This document shows, piece after piece, positions 28,620 through 36,564 of a stretch of DNA of 64,000 nucleotides. This stretch comes from Dyadobacter koreensis (lineage in GTDB: Bacteria; Bacteroidota; Bacteroidia; Cytophagales; Spirosomataceae): contig NZ_FNXY01000007.1 of the NCBI RefSeq assembly GCF_900108855.1, positions 62,001-126,000 on the forward strand. The letters run 5' to 3'. The notes below the pieces were generated by a model. That model was not told the origin of the DNA. It saw nothing but the letters and a program-made list of their open reading frames with translations, and ran no database searches. Made by a program: the position numbers and the translations under genes. Numbering within the stretch: position 1 is the first letter of the stretch; each line of letters opens with the position of its first letter.

Positions 28620-28988
28620 TCATTTCCCGAAAAACTCCCCGAAATGCCACAAAATTCCAGACGGATCATGAAGAAAACATTCGCTGCCCCAGGATTCGCT
28701 TCGGATCGGAAGCAGTCGAACGTTCTTGTACTTCGCGGTTAAATCAAGTGAAACGAGCTTTTGCCAGAACGATCCCACATCTTCAACTTCCAGAAAAATC
28801 ATTGTATTGTCTATCCAGTCCTTGACAGATGCATTTTGCAGATAAAATCCCAAATTTGAAGTTTTAAATAAGGACATATCTGGCGTCAAAATCACTTCCT
28901 GAAAGCCGAGGTCCCGGTAAAAGCTTCGAGACAATTCAAAATCATTAGCACCTATAAAAGGCCTTATGGATACTGCTGTATATTCCAT
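28620..28988 (-). CDS. VOC / glyoxalase-like protein
   Basis: A 122-residue protein of the vicinal oxygen chelate fold with two beta-alpha-beta-beta-beta repeats. The first begins VSIRPFIGANDFELSRSFYRDLGF, the second MIFLEVEDVGSFWQKLV, and it closes with FLHDPSGILWHFGEF. The Glu/His metal pattern is incomplete at the first site, so it may bind ligands without glyoxalase activity. It is a single gene, 84 bases downstream of the Crp/Fnr gene on the same strand, so cotranscription is possible. The substrate is unknown. Confidence 0.87.
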   Translation of the reverse strand: MEYTAVSIRPFIGANDFELSRSFYRDLGFQEVILTPDMSLFKTSNLGFYLQNASVKDWIDNTMIFLEVEDVGSFWQKLVSLDLTAKYKNVRLLPIRSESWGSECFLHDPSGILWHFGEFFGK

Positions 28989-29072
28989 ATTTCTACGCTT
29001 TAAAATTTAAATTCAAAATCAAAGTTAGGCTGTTACACCAATTTCACCACTTGATTCCGATCAAGAAATATG

Positions 29073-29630
29073 CTATCCTCTGGTGATCTTTTCCCTGACC
29101 CTGCTTAGTGTCTCCGGAGATATTTTCAGGTAAGAAGCAATCATCCTTAGTGGGAATAATTGAACCAATTGAGGCCTCGTTTTCAGTACGAATTGATATT
29201 TCTCCATCGGCGTCATCGCATGGTCAAAAAATTGAAGCCTTGATACAGCTCCTTCTAAAATCCTGTTTAACTGCAAAAATGCCAATGATTTTCCGGTGAG
29301 ATAATGTATAACATCAAGACTCACTTCCAAAACAATACTTTCTGTAAAGGCTTCGATAAATAACTCGGAAGGCTTTTGACCGGTGAGGCTCGCGTGATTA
29401 AAAAACCATTCATTTGAAATGTTCAGCTCAATAATCTCACGTTCGTGTTCAATGTTGTGTCGATATTGAAAAACTGCCCCTTCGACAATAAACGAAACTG
29501 ATTTTGCGACTTGCCCTTCTCTCAACAAAACTTCCTTTTTCCCAACCTGACGTAAGCTGATGGATTTTTCAAACAATTCTATTTCGTAGTCGCTGTATGT
29601 CCCGGTTGACAGTAGAATTTTTTCAAACAT
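29073..29630 (-). CDS. Crp/Fnr-family transcriptional regulator
   Basis: A 185-residue regulator: cyclic-nucleotide-binding-like beta barrel (about 20-110), a dimer helix, and a short C-terminal HTH seen as LRMIASYLKISPETLSRVREK. There are no Fnr-type cysteines at the N-terminus and the phosphate-binding cassette is degenerate, so the effector is unknown. This short form (about 190 residues) is very common in Bacteroidota and usually sits next to the genes it controls. Here the VOC gene follows on the same strand. Confidence 0.92.
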   Translation of the reverse strand: MFEKILLSTGTYSDYEIELFEKSISLRQVGKKEVLLREGQVAKSVSFIVEGAVFQYRHNIEHEREIIELNISNEWFFNHASLTGQKPSELFIEAFTESIVLEVSLDVIHYLTGKSLAFLQLNRILEGAVSRLQFFDHAMTPMEKYQFVLKTRPQLVQLFPLRMIASYLKISPETLSRVREKITRG

Positions 29631-29739
29631 AAATCAGACTCAAATATAATCAGGAATGGAAAAATATTGGAAAAAGTATTGCTATGCTTTCAAACATGGA
29701 AATAGGCCATTTTGTTGTACTATATGATAATCGACTGCA

Positions 29740-30114
29740 TTAATCCGGACGCATTGCAGCCTTAAAAACCTGAATATCCTTTTCAGTAGGCGGATAAATT
29801 TCAGAGATTTCTTCTCCGTTCATTGTGTAGGGTCTTGTAAAGATTTTGGCCCTTACCGGCTTGTTATGCTTTTGTGCAGACCTGATCATGTTAATGTATC
29901 GCTCACTGTTTTTAATTTTCAAGTCTAAATAAAAGACTCTGGCGCTGGGGTAAAGCGCCACAAGTGCAGTATCATTTTTGACATGTCGAAGCTCAGGCAA
30001 AACAGGCCCGGTATCGTAGGTTGCGCCTTCCTTTTCGGGAGTACCAACAACGTAGTCGTTTCTCTGACATGCGCTAAAAAATATCAGTATACTGAAAAAA
30101 AGAAAATATTTCAT
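29740..30114 (-). CDS. Small lipoprotein of unknown function
   Basis: A 124-residue protein with a lipoprotein signal (FFSAC, Cys16). The rest is soluble and contains ALYPSARVFYLDLKIKNSERY and KIFTRPYTMNGEEIS. No family recognised. The frame also has an ATG at 30144, but the ATG at 30114 has a GAAAG element at good distance and gives a clean lipoprotein signal. It lies alone between the Crp/Fnr gene and a plus-strand hydrolase gene. Confidence 0.72.
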   Translation of the reverse strand: MKYFLFFSILIFFSACQRNDYVVGTPEKEGATYDTGPVLPELRHVKNDTALVALYPSARVFYLDLKIKNSERYINMIRSAQKHNKPVRAKIFTRPYTMNGEEISEIYPPTEKDIQVFKAAMRPD

Positions 30115-30408
30115 GGCTATACTTTCAAGGGTTTCACGTTTCACTCAAATTAAAATATTTGTACCCGAAAAACAAAGATTTGCCGACTTTCAGAAACAAA
30201 ATTCAAAAAACACCATTGTAAAAAACTCCTCGTCGCATATACATTTTAACCAACTAAATTTTTCTGGGCAGTACCCCGATCGATATATTTTTTGATTGAA
30301 TCAGAATTATACAAGGCTTAACTGCATAGATACATTTTAACAAAAGCTCAGATGAAATAGCTTTGAAATTCGGTTTTTAATTAATCTGCAAACTATTTTT
30401 CGCTATCT

Positions 30409-31284
30409 ATGACGACTCAAAACGTTACTTACAAATATCAGGAAGTGAACGGTCTGAATATATTTTACCGGCAGGCCGGCGATCCTTTAAAACATACCCT
30501 GGTGCTTCTCCACGGGTTTCCGACCTCATCGCATATGTATCGGGAAGTCCTTCGCGAACTGTCAGATGAGTATCACCTGATAGCTCCCGACTATCCGGGT
30601 TTTGGAAACAGCGACTTTCCGTCGCCCGATAGTTTCCAATACACTTTTGATAATTTGGCAAACGTGATAGATCTTTTTCTGGAAAGTCTGAATATTTCCA
30701 GCTACACACTAATGATCCAGGATTACGGAGCTCCGATCGGGTACCGCATCGCAACAGCTCATCCTGAAAGAATTAAAGCCTTGATCGTTCAGAATGGGAA
30801 TGCATATGAAGAAGGCCTGAGTGAGGGTTTTGCAGAATCGCGGAAATTCTGGCAGAACCGCACACTGGAAACAGAAATGCCTATGAAGGCCATGTTTACG
30901 CTGGAAAGCATTCAGTGGCAATACACTTTCGGTGCTAAAAATCCCGAAACAATCAGTCCCGATAACTGGAACCTGGACTATGCAAAACTTTCCAGGCCGG
31001 GAAATGAGCGCATGCAACTTGACCTGCTTTATGATTATCAAAATAACATAAAGCGCTATGCTCAGTGGCAAAAATATCTGAGGGACAATCTGCCGCCGGT
31101 GCTCATAACCTGGGGTACAAACGATCCATTTTTTCCGGAACCAGGTGCAAAGGCATATCTTAGGGATGTTCCGGACGCAGCAATTTATCTTTACGAAACA
31201 GGACACTTTGCTCTTGAAGAAGCATCACAACAGATCATTGAAAATATCAGAACGTTTATGCAAAAAATATTGGTGACAGCATGA
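30409..31284 (+). CDS. Alpha/beta hydrolase, haloalkane-dehalogenase/epoxide-hydrolase-like
   Basis: A 291-residue alpha/beta hydrolase. The oxyanion strand LLHGFPTSSHMY is followed by the nucleophile elbow IQDYGAPIG, in which the nucleophile is Asp105 and not Ser. This is typical of haloalkane dehalogenases and epoxide hydrolases. The acid region is WGTNDPFFPE and the base His lies in ETGHFALEE. No signal peptide. A clear relative, with the same DYGAP elbow and GHFALE end, is at 47253. It ends at a terminator shared with the convergent gene at 31402. The substrate cannot be told from sequence. Confidence 0.9.
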   Translation: MTTQNVTYKYQEVNGLNIFYRQAGDPLKHTLVLLHGFPTSSHMYREVLRELSDEYHLIAPDYPGFGNSDFPSPDSFQYTFDNLANVIDLFLESLNISSYTLMIQDYGAPIGYRIATAHPERIKALIVQNGNAYEEGLSEGFAESRKFWQNRTLETEMPMKAMFTLESIQWQYTFGAKNPETISPDNWNLDYAKLSRPGNERMQLDLLYDYQNNIKRYAQWQKYLRDNLPPVLITWGTNDPFFPEPGAKAYLRDVPDAAIYLYETGHFALEEASQQIIENIRTFMQKILVTA

Positions 31285-31325
31285 AATCTTGCTGTTTCAG
31301 TGGATCTTACGACTAAGCAAAAAAA

Positions 31326-31358
31326 AAAGAGTGCCAAAGTTAAACAATGGCACTCTTT
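31326..31358. terminator. Bidirectional terminator
   Basis: Perfect 11-bp inverted repeat AAAGAGTGCCA / TGGCACTCTTT with an 11-nt loop, preceded by a run of A and followed by GCTTTT. It separates two convergent hydrolase genes. Confidence 0.9.
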
Positions 31359-31401
31359 GCTTTTACAAAGCTATTTTTTCCAAAGTCTTTTGCTTGTTTT
31401 G

Positions 31402-32457
31402 CTATTCGGAAACTTCCCGAAGGAATTCGATCACCCCGTTCATGTAAAGCTGCTGCTGATCGTACATGCTCAAATGACTTCCCTCGTCGCAGTACAGGTA
31501 TTTCCCGTCGGCTACCTGGCGGCTCATCCATCGGATATGACCAGGATCCATCTCGTCATACCTGGCTCCAATCATCAGCGCAGGAACCTTAATCTGTTTT
31601 AAACGGGTGGATATATCCCAGTCTTTCAGACTACCCACGATCCCAAATTCACTCGGTCCCTGCATAGCCATATAGTATGGCTGGTTAAGTTTCCCAAGCG
31701 TTCTGGTAAAAGGTTCGGGCCACTGCTGCACGGGGATACGACACACAAACTGACTGTAAAAATGCTGGGTCACCAAAGCCGAATACCTCGGATTGGTGTA
31801 ATCTCCCCGTACCGAAAGCATGTTTATGCTGTCCAGTGCAGCAGCAGGGATTTGTTTGACCAGCACATCCTGAATATAACGGTTAAACTCCTTACCGCTC
31901 GCACACATGTTTGAGACGATAAGTGCTTTAACATGCTTTTGATATTTCAGCGCATATTCCATCGCAAGCACCCCCCCCCAGGAATGCCCAAAAAGATAAA
32001 AATTCTCTTTGCCCAGACCAAGCGCAGCACGAACCTGTTCGAGTTCCTCAACAGCGCTCTTCACCGTGAACCGGGTTGTATCCGAAGATTTATCCGAGTT
32101 ACCAGAGCCCAACTCGTCGTAATAATAAAATTCAATTCCTTCCTTTGGAAAAAAACTTTCAAACACCTCCAGATAATCATGCGGAAATCCCGGGCCTCCG
32201 GCCAACAGTAAAACCTTAATTTCAGGATTGTTTCCAATCCGCTTTGTCCAAACCTTAAAAGTACCCGAAGATGTTTTGACCGGAATCATTCTGACACCTG
32301 CGGTTTGAATTTTCGCAGTGTCCAGGCCGTAATATTCTGATAAATTCTCACGAGCCCCTTTGCCCGTACATGACACAACAGCTACGGCTGATAAAATAAA
32401 CAGATAATTGATTTTTGCTTTAAAATAGATTTTTAGTTTTTCCGGAAAAGCTTTCAT
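31402..32457 (-). CDS. Proline iminopeptidase-like lipoprotein (peptidase S33)
   Basis: A 351-residue alpha/beta hydrolase with a lipoprotein signal (AVVSC, Cys30). The order LLAGGPG (a variant of HGGPG), YYDELGSGNS (variant of DQxGxGxS) and FGHSWGG with Ser159 as nucleophile is the signature of the proline iminopeptidase group. The Asp is in IGARYDEMDP and the His in EGSHLSMYD. It is probably a membrane-anchored periplasmic aminopeptidase for short peptides, although some members act on other amides. The gene includes a run of nine to ten C near 31970, which is unusual and slippage-prone. A Crp/Fnr gene lies just upstream. Confidence 0.86.
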   Translation of the reverse strand: MKAFPEKLKIYFKAKINYLFILSAVAVVSCTGKGARENLSEYYGLDTAKIQTAGVRMIPVKTSSGTFKVWTKRIGNNPEIKVLLLAGGPGFPHDYLEVFESFFPKEGIEFYYYDELGSGNSDKSSDTTRFTVKSAVEELEQVRAALGLGKENFYLFGHSWGGVLAMEYALKYQKHVKALIVSNMCASGKEFNRYIQDVLVKQIPAAALDSINMLSVRGDYTNPRYSALVTQHFYSQFVCRIPVQQWPEPFTRTLGKLNQPYYMAMQGPSEFGIVGSLKDWDISTRLKQIKVPALMIGARYDEMDPGHIRWMSRQVADGKYLYCDEGSHLSMYDQQQLYMNGVIEFLREVSE

Positions 32458-32546
32458 ATTGTCTTCAAAATTGTTTTCGCAAAACTGCCGCCAACGAACT
32501 TAAAAAGCATTCACCCAGGGTAATAAATACGGATGCTTTCCAAAGG

Positions 32547-33185
32547 TCATTTACTCTTTCCCGGACCTAAGCCAACGCCCTTTTTACTGAGCCTTGCCCT
32601 GATCCTGCTGAGGGACTGTGGCGTAATGTTCAGATACGTTGCAATGTGATAATTCGAGAACAAGTCAAGCAAATAGGGCTCATCCCTTAATAACTGTTCG
32701 TAACGCTCGGTGGCAGAAAAAATTAACAAGGTGGCAATTCGATTGTAAGCCATGATCAGGCTTTTCTCATTCAGTTTTGCAATCCAGGTTTCCAAGATAT
32801 CTGAACCCTCAGTCAGCAACTCAATTTGTCGTTTTGTAAAATGTATAGCTATGATTTCCGAGGTAGCCTGAATGGAAAGATCCGATGGACGATCCGATAA
32901 GAAACTGCGGTAATCGACTGCAAAAATATTCTTAACCTGCGCATCCGGACTGTTAAAATGAAAAAACCAGGTTGTAGTTTTTCCTTTGGTATCTGTGAAA
33001 TATGATACTCCGCGCCCTTCGACAATAAAGTAGACATCGTTGCATACCTGGCCGTTGTTTAAAAACAGCTCCCCCCTGGCTACCCTGACAAGCCTGCAAT
33101 GACGGCTGATAAATAATCTTGTATCGTCATCAAGTTCAACTTCATTACCGATAAAATCAAAAAAACTGTCTAGGTATTCATTCAT
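32547..33185 (-). CDS. Crp/Fnr-family transcriptional regulator
   Basis: A 212-residue regulator with an N-terminal effector barrel (LFLNNGQVCNDVYFIVEGRG) and a C-terminal HTH (IATYLNITPQSLSRIRARLSK). Its ATG overlaps the stop codon of the upstream alpha/beta hydrolase gene in the string TAATG, so translation is coupled. The two genes are surely made together, and the regulator probably controls that hydrolase. No cysteine cluster for an iron-sulfur centre. The effector is unknown. Different from the regulator at 29073 but of the same short class. Confidence 0.92.
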   Translation of the reverse strand: MNEYLDSFFDFIGNEVELDDDTRLFISRHCRLVRVARGELFLNNGQVCNDVYFIVEGRGVSYFTDTKGKTTTWFFHFNSPDAQVKNIFAVDYRSFLSDRPSDLSIQATSEIIAIHFTKRQIELLTEGSDILETWIAKLNEKSLIMAYNRIATLLIFSATERYEQLLRDEPYLLDLFSNYHIATYLNITPQSLSRIRARLSKKGVGLGPGKSK

Positions 33186-33997
33186 TATTTAATGGCGGCA
33201 GCTTTTAAAATAATCTCAGCTACCTTTTCAGGCTTTGACAGCATAACCACATGACTTGCAGGAATGTGAAAAACAGTTGCATGAATTTTAGCGGCCATTT
33301 CACCTTCCAACTTGGGAGAAATGATCTGATCATTGTCCGAAACAATGTAAAAAGTTGGCTTACTTTTCCATGCAGGATTTGACACCTTAGCGCCCAATGC
33401 ACTCACGTGAAGCCGCCCCTGCCCGGCCGCGATCAGCCTCGCCTGCTGCGCCGGCAAATCTTGTGCGAAGTACTTTACGATGGTTTCTTCTTTCAGCCTG
33501 ATATAGCCGTCAGAAACGATAGGATCTGCAAAACCAGGTACATTTGGTATTTTCCTGACTTCGTAGGCATCTTTACTGATGCTTTCGAGGCTTTGGTCCT
33601 GATCCAATGCGTAAGCAGCGATATAGACCAAAGCCTTGACTTTTTCTGCGTTTCCAGCCTGAGAAATGACAACACCTCCCCAGGAATGACCAACCAAAAT
33701 TACACTCCCCTTTGCTTCATTAATCGCCCGCTCCACAAAGGCAACATCATCTTGCAGGGAAGTAAGTGGATTTTGAACAGCGATAGTTTGGTAGCCTTGT
33801 TTTTGTAAAATGGGTATCACATTGTTCCAGCTCGAACCGTCTGCGAACGCACCATGCACCAGAATTATCGTAGGTTTATCATCCTGTTGATAGAATAAAT
33901 TAAAATTAAAATCTTTTGCAAATCCGTTCAGCGAAACATGGAGTGAAAGAAATACGATACAGGCAAGGCAAGCCCTAATTTGTCTTTTTGGTTTCAT
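33185..33997 (-). CDS. Exported alpha/beta hydrolase
   Basis: A 270-residue hydrolase with a signal peptide (about 1-27). The fold marks are ILVHGAFADGSSW (oxyanion), LVGHSWGG with Ser105 as nucleophile, SDNDQIISP (acid) and PASHVVMLSKP (His). It belongs to the group often found as salicylate-esterase or hydroxynitrile-lyase-like enzymes in bacteria. It is probably periplasmic. Translationally coupled to the downstream Crp/Fnr regulator through TAATG. The substrate is unknown; small ester or amide. Confidence 0.88.
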   Translation of the reverse strand: MKPKRQIRACLACIVFLSLHVSLNGFAKDFNFNLFYQQDDKPTIILVHGAFADGSSWNNVIPILQKQGYQTIAVQNPLTSLQDDVAFVERAINEAKGSVILVGHSWGGVVISQAGNAEKVKALVYIAAYALDQDQSLESISKDAYEVRKIPNVPGFADPIVSDGYIRLKEETIVKYFAQDLPAQQARLIAAGQGRLHVSALGAKVSNPAWKSKPTFYIVSDNDQIISPKLEGEMAAKIHATVFHIPASHVVMLSKPEKVAEIILKAAAIK

Positions 33998-34151
33998 AAG
34001 ATTTTTGATTTTTAAAGGAGTTTTTAATGAACTTGGACCTACGGAATGTTACTTATCAGCAGACATTATATCTAAACTATGGTATATAAACGCAGAAAAA
34101 AATAAGGCAACACGGCAGGAATTACATGGCGATCCTCTTGACGCTTTGGCA

Positions 34152-35012
34152 TCAGCTGGGGCATCTCTTTCGGTATGTTGTAAAATTGCAACCACAGCCC
34201 ATTTTGAAAAACTTGCTAAAATGAGCCAGATCATCAAATCCTAATTTGTAGGCAACAGTCTTCATATTGACGTCTTGAAGAAGCGCCATCCGTTTCGCCT
34301 GCAGTAACAAACGGCTTCGGATATTTGCACTGACCGACTTTCCGGTTTCCTGCTTGACTACATAATTCAGATAATTCGGGGTAACAGCTAATTGATCGGC
34401 GTACTCGCTCACTTTCTTGTTGACATGATACCGCCTTTCGAGTAGGTCAAAAAATTTCTTTGCCAATGTTGCCATATCGGCTTTGAATGAAGTGCGCAGC
34501 ACAGTTGACTGCTGTCTGATCAAATAGATCAAAACGATCCTGAGATATCCCGATAAAACCTCTGTTTTCTGACTGTGGGAAGTCGACAGTTCGCAGCCTA
34601 TACACTGGAAAACCCTCATCAGCGTCATTTTCGTGGTCGTATCGACATCAAATAACCGGGAAGTGCCAAAGGTCCCGCTAGGAAATGGCGACTCAGAATC
34701 TGCCCAGACCACATTCAACGGAAAGCGGACCGAAAAACCTTCCAGCCCGACGGCTGAGCCAATGTAAAAAGCCTGGCCGGGTGCAAGCAAAAGGATCATT
34801 CCTTCCGACACGGAATAATTTTCCATATCCAGCAGAAGCTGAAAACTTCCTTTCGTAACCCAGATAATCTCACCAATCTGCTCCTGTCCGGGTTTGGATA
34901 CGGAAAAATTTTCAGCGTTAAGCATTTTTATTTCGAAAGGCTCATTATGTCCATAAGTGATGGGCAGAGGCAGCCTGAGTGCCTGATCTTCAAAGAAATT
35001 AAGGTTTTTCAT
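34152..35012 (-). CDS. AraC-family transcriptional regulator
   Basis: A 286-residue regulator. The N-terminal cupin-like sensor domain has EEIIWVTKGSF-like and GMILLLAPGQAF strands. The DNA-binding end has HTH 1 YADQLAVTPNYLNYVVKQET and HTH 2 MKTVAYKLGFDDLAHFSKFF. The final residues MGCGCNFTTYRKRC differ from the usual TPxxYR ending. The frame runs to 35063, but the ATG at 35012 starts the family-like part (MKNLNFFEDQALRL). It is followed by the exported hydrolase gene at 33997, about 150 bases downstream on the same strand. Confidence 0.9.
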   Translation of the reverse strand: MKNLNFFEDQALRLPLPITYGHNEPFEIKMLNAENFSVSKPGQEQIGEIIWVTKGSFQLLLDMENYSVSEGMILLLAPGQAFYIGSAVGLEGFSVRFPLNVVWADSESPFPSGTFGTSRLFDVDTTTKMTLMRVFQCIGCELSTSHSQKTEVLSGYLRIVLIYLIRQQSTVLRTSFKADMATLAKKFFDLLERRYHVNKKVSEYADQLAVTPNYLNYVVKQETGKSVSANIRSRLLLQAKRMALLQDVNMKTVAYKLGFDDLAHFSKFFKMGCGCNFTTYRKRCPS

Positions 35013-35182
35013 AAGAATCACGTTACCAATGGTTCGTGATAGTCTATTAAAAACTCTTGCCAATCATCAATCAATTGTTTATGAGATACTTAGAAATAAA
35101 ATTCAGTTTAAATTTTAGTGTTATATCGCTGAAAATGAAAATTAGCGACATATCGTTTCCTAAAAAATGATGAAAAGGCGTT

Positions 35183-36544
35183 TTAAATACCCAGTTTTTT
35201 CATTCTGGATTTTAGTGTTGAGGCATTAATATCCAGCAGCTCGGCGGCGCCGCCAGGACCATATATTTTCCAATTGCATTCCCGGAGTGCTGACAAAATA
35301 AGGTCTCTTTCGCTTTCTGTGATCGTCTTAATCTTCAGGTCCGCACCCGCCTCGCCAAGTTGATGAACCTTCGGAATTTGTACGTCTGTGATCTGGCTGC
35401 CAACACATAGAAGAATGGAGCGGGTGACCAGATTTTCGAGCTCACGAACGTTGCCGGGCCATTGATAACTGACTAACATTTGTTTTGCCTCGTCCGAAAA
35501 TCCGGTAATTTCTTTGCCGAACCGGTCAGCCTGTACTTTTAAAAAATGTTCGGCAAGTGGAAGTATATCAGCTTCTCGCTGTCTCAATGAGGGCAATTGT
35601 ATCGGAAAAATGTTTAGTCTGTAATACAGATCCAGACGAAATCTTCCGTTTGCCATTTCTTCTTCCAGGTTACGATTTGTCGCCGCCAAAATCCGGACAT
35701 CCACTTTTCTGCGTTTCCCTCCAATCGGTTCTATTTCCGTCTCCTGTAATACCCTTAAAAATTTAACTTGCAGATCCAGGGGCAGCTCTCCAATTTCATC
35801 CAAAAAGACGGTACCACCGTTTGCCTGCTCAAATTTACCGATTCGCTTTTCGGTCGCACCGGTAAAACTCCCTTTCTCGTGACCGAATAATTCGGATTCG
35901 ATAAGATGTGGCGGCATGGCAGCGCAATCCACAACGACAAGCTTGCCGCTACGGCGATGGGAAAGCTCGTGGATAAGTTTGGCAATCAGTTCTTTTCCTG
36001 TCCCGCTTTCACCTAGCAGTAAAACAGGAACGTTTGTTTCTGCTACGGTTTCCACATTCCTCAGAACAGCCTGAATCGAATCGCTTTCACCCACAATCTT
36101 TTTCAGCTCTCCGTCCTTGCTGATTATGTTTACGGGGTTTTTATGTTTCGACTCACTCTCCCTGACCATATTTTTTTGGGAATGATGATACCAGGCGATA
36201 TCGAGCATCGCCAGCACATCGCGCTCACGGAAAGGTTTGATCAGAAAACCGTAAGGGCCAGTCATTTTCGCAGCGGTAAAAACACTCTTATCTGAGTTTG
36301 CTGACAGATACACAAAGGCTATTCCTCTCGCTTTTAGTATATGGGCAAGATCTATTCCTGTTCGCTCGCCTTTCAGAAATATATCTAATAACACCAAATC
36401 AGGCACTTGCACATCAATGATTTCAAGCGCATCATCCACAGACCGGGCGATAGGCAAAACACGATACTCAGCCTTTAAGAGAATGATTTTCAAGTTATTG
36501 GCTTCGATGAATTGATCCTCAACAATTAATAAGGTATCCTGCAT
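35183..36544 (-). CDS. NtrC-type sigma-54 response regulator
   Basis: A 453-residue enhancer-binding protein. Receiver domain 1-120 with acidic pocket Glu9/Asp10, phospho-acceptor Asp54 and Lys103. AAA+ domain about 150-380 with Walker A GESGTGKE (178-185), sigma-54 contact loop GSFTGA (225-230, Ser in place of the usual Ala) and Walker B VFLDE. Fis-type HTH at the end (AAELLDINASTLKSRMKKL). It activates sigma-54 promoters after phosphorylation. It lies 20 bases downstream of the large GAF activator, so the two form one operon. The TPR histidine kinase at 40074 is the likely partner. Confidence 0.94.
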   Translation of the reverse strand: MQDTLLIVEDQFIEANNLKIILLKAEYRVLPIARSVDDALEIIDVQVPDLVLLDIFLKGERTGIDLAHILKARGIAFVYLSANSDKSVFTAAKMTGPYGFLIKPFRERDVLAMLDIAWYHHSQKNMVRESESKHKNPVNIISKDGELKKIVGESDSIQAVLRNVETVAETNVPVLLLGESGTGKELIAKLIHELSHRRSGKLVVVDCAAMPPHLIESELFGHEKGSFTGATEKRIGKFEQANGGTVFLDEIGELPLDLQVKFLRVLQETEIEPIGGKRRKVDVRILAATNRNLEEEMANGRFRLDLYYRLNIFPIQLPSLRQREADILPLAEHFLKVQADRFGKEITGFSDEAKQMLVSYQWPGNVRELENLVTRSILLCVGSQITDVQIPKVHQLGEAGADLKIKTITESERDLILSALRECNWKIYGPGGAAELLDINASTLKSRMKKLGI

Positions 36545-36564
36545 GAATTTTATTGCTGATAAAG

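Noticed and set aside
34005..34244. Plus-strand frame of 79 codons
   Set aside because: It overlaps the 3' end of the AraC gene and has no recognisable motif.
35126..35148. Inverted repeat TCGCT...AGCGA downstream of the sigma-54 response regulator
   Set aside because: Only five bases pair perfectly and no T-run follows on the minus strand; not enough for a terminator or operator call.
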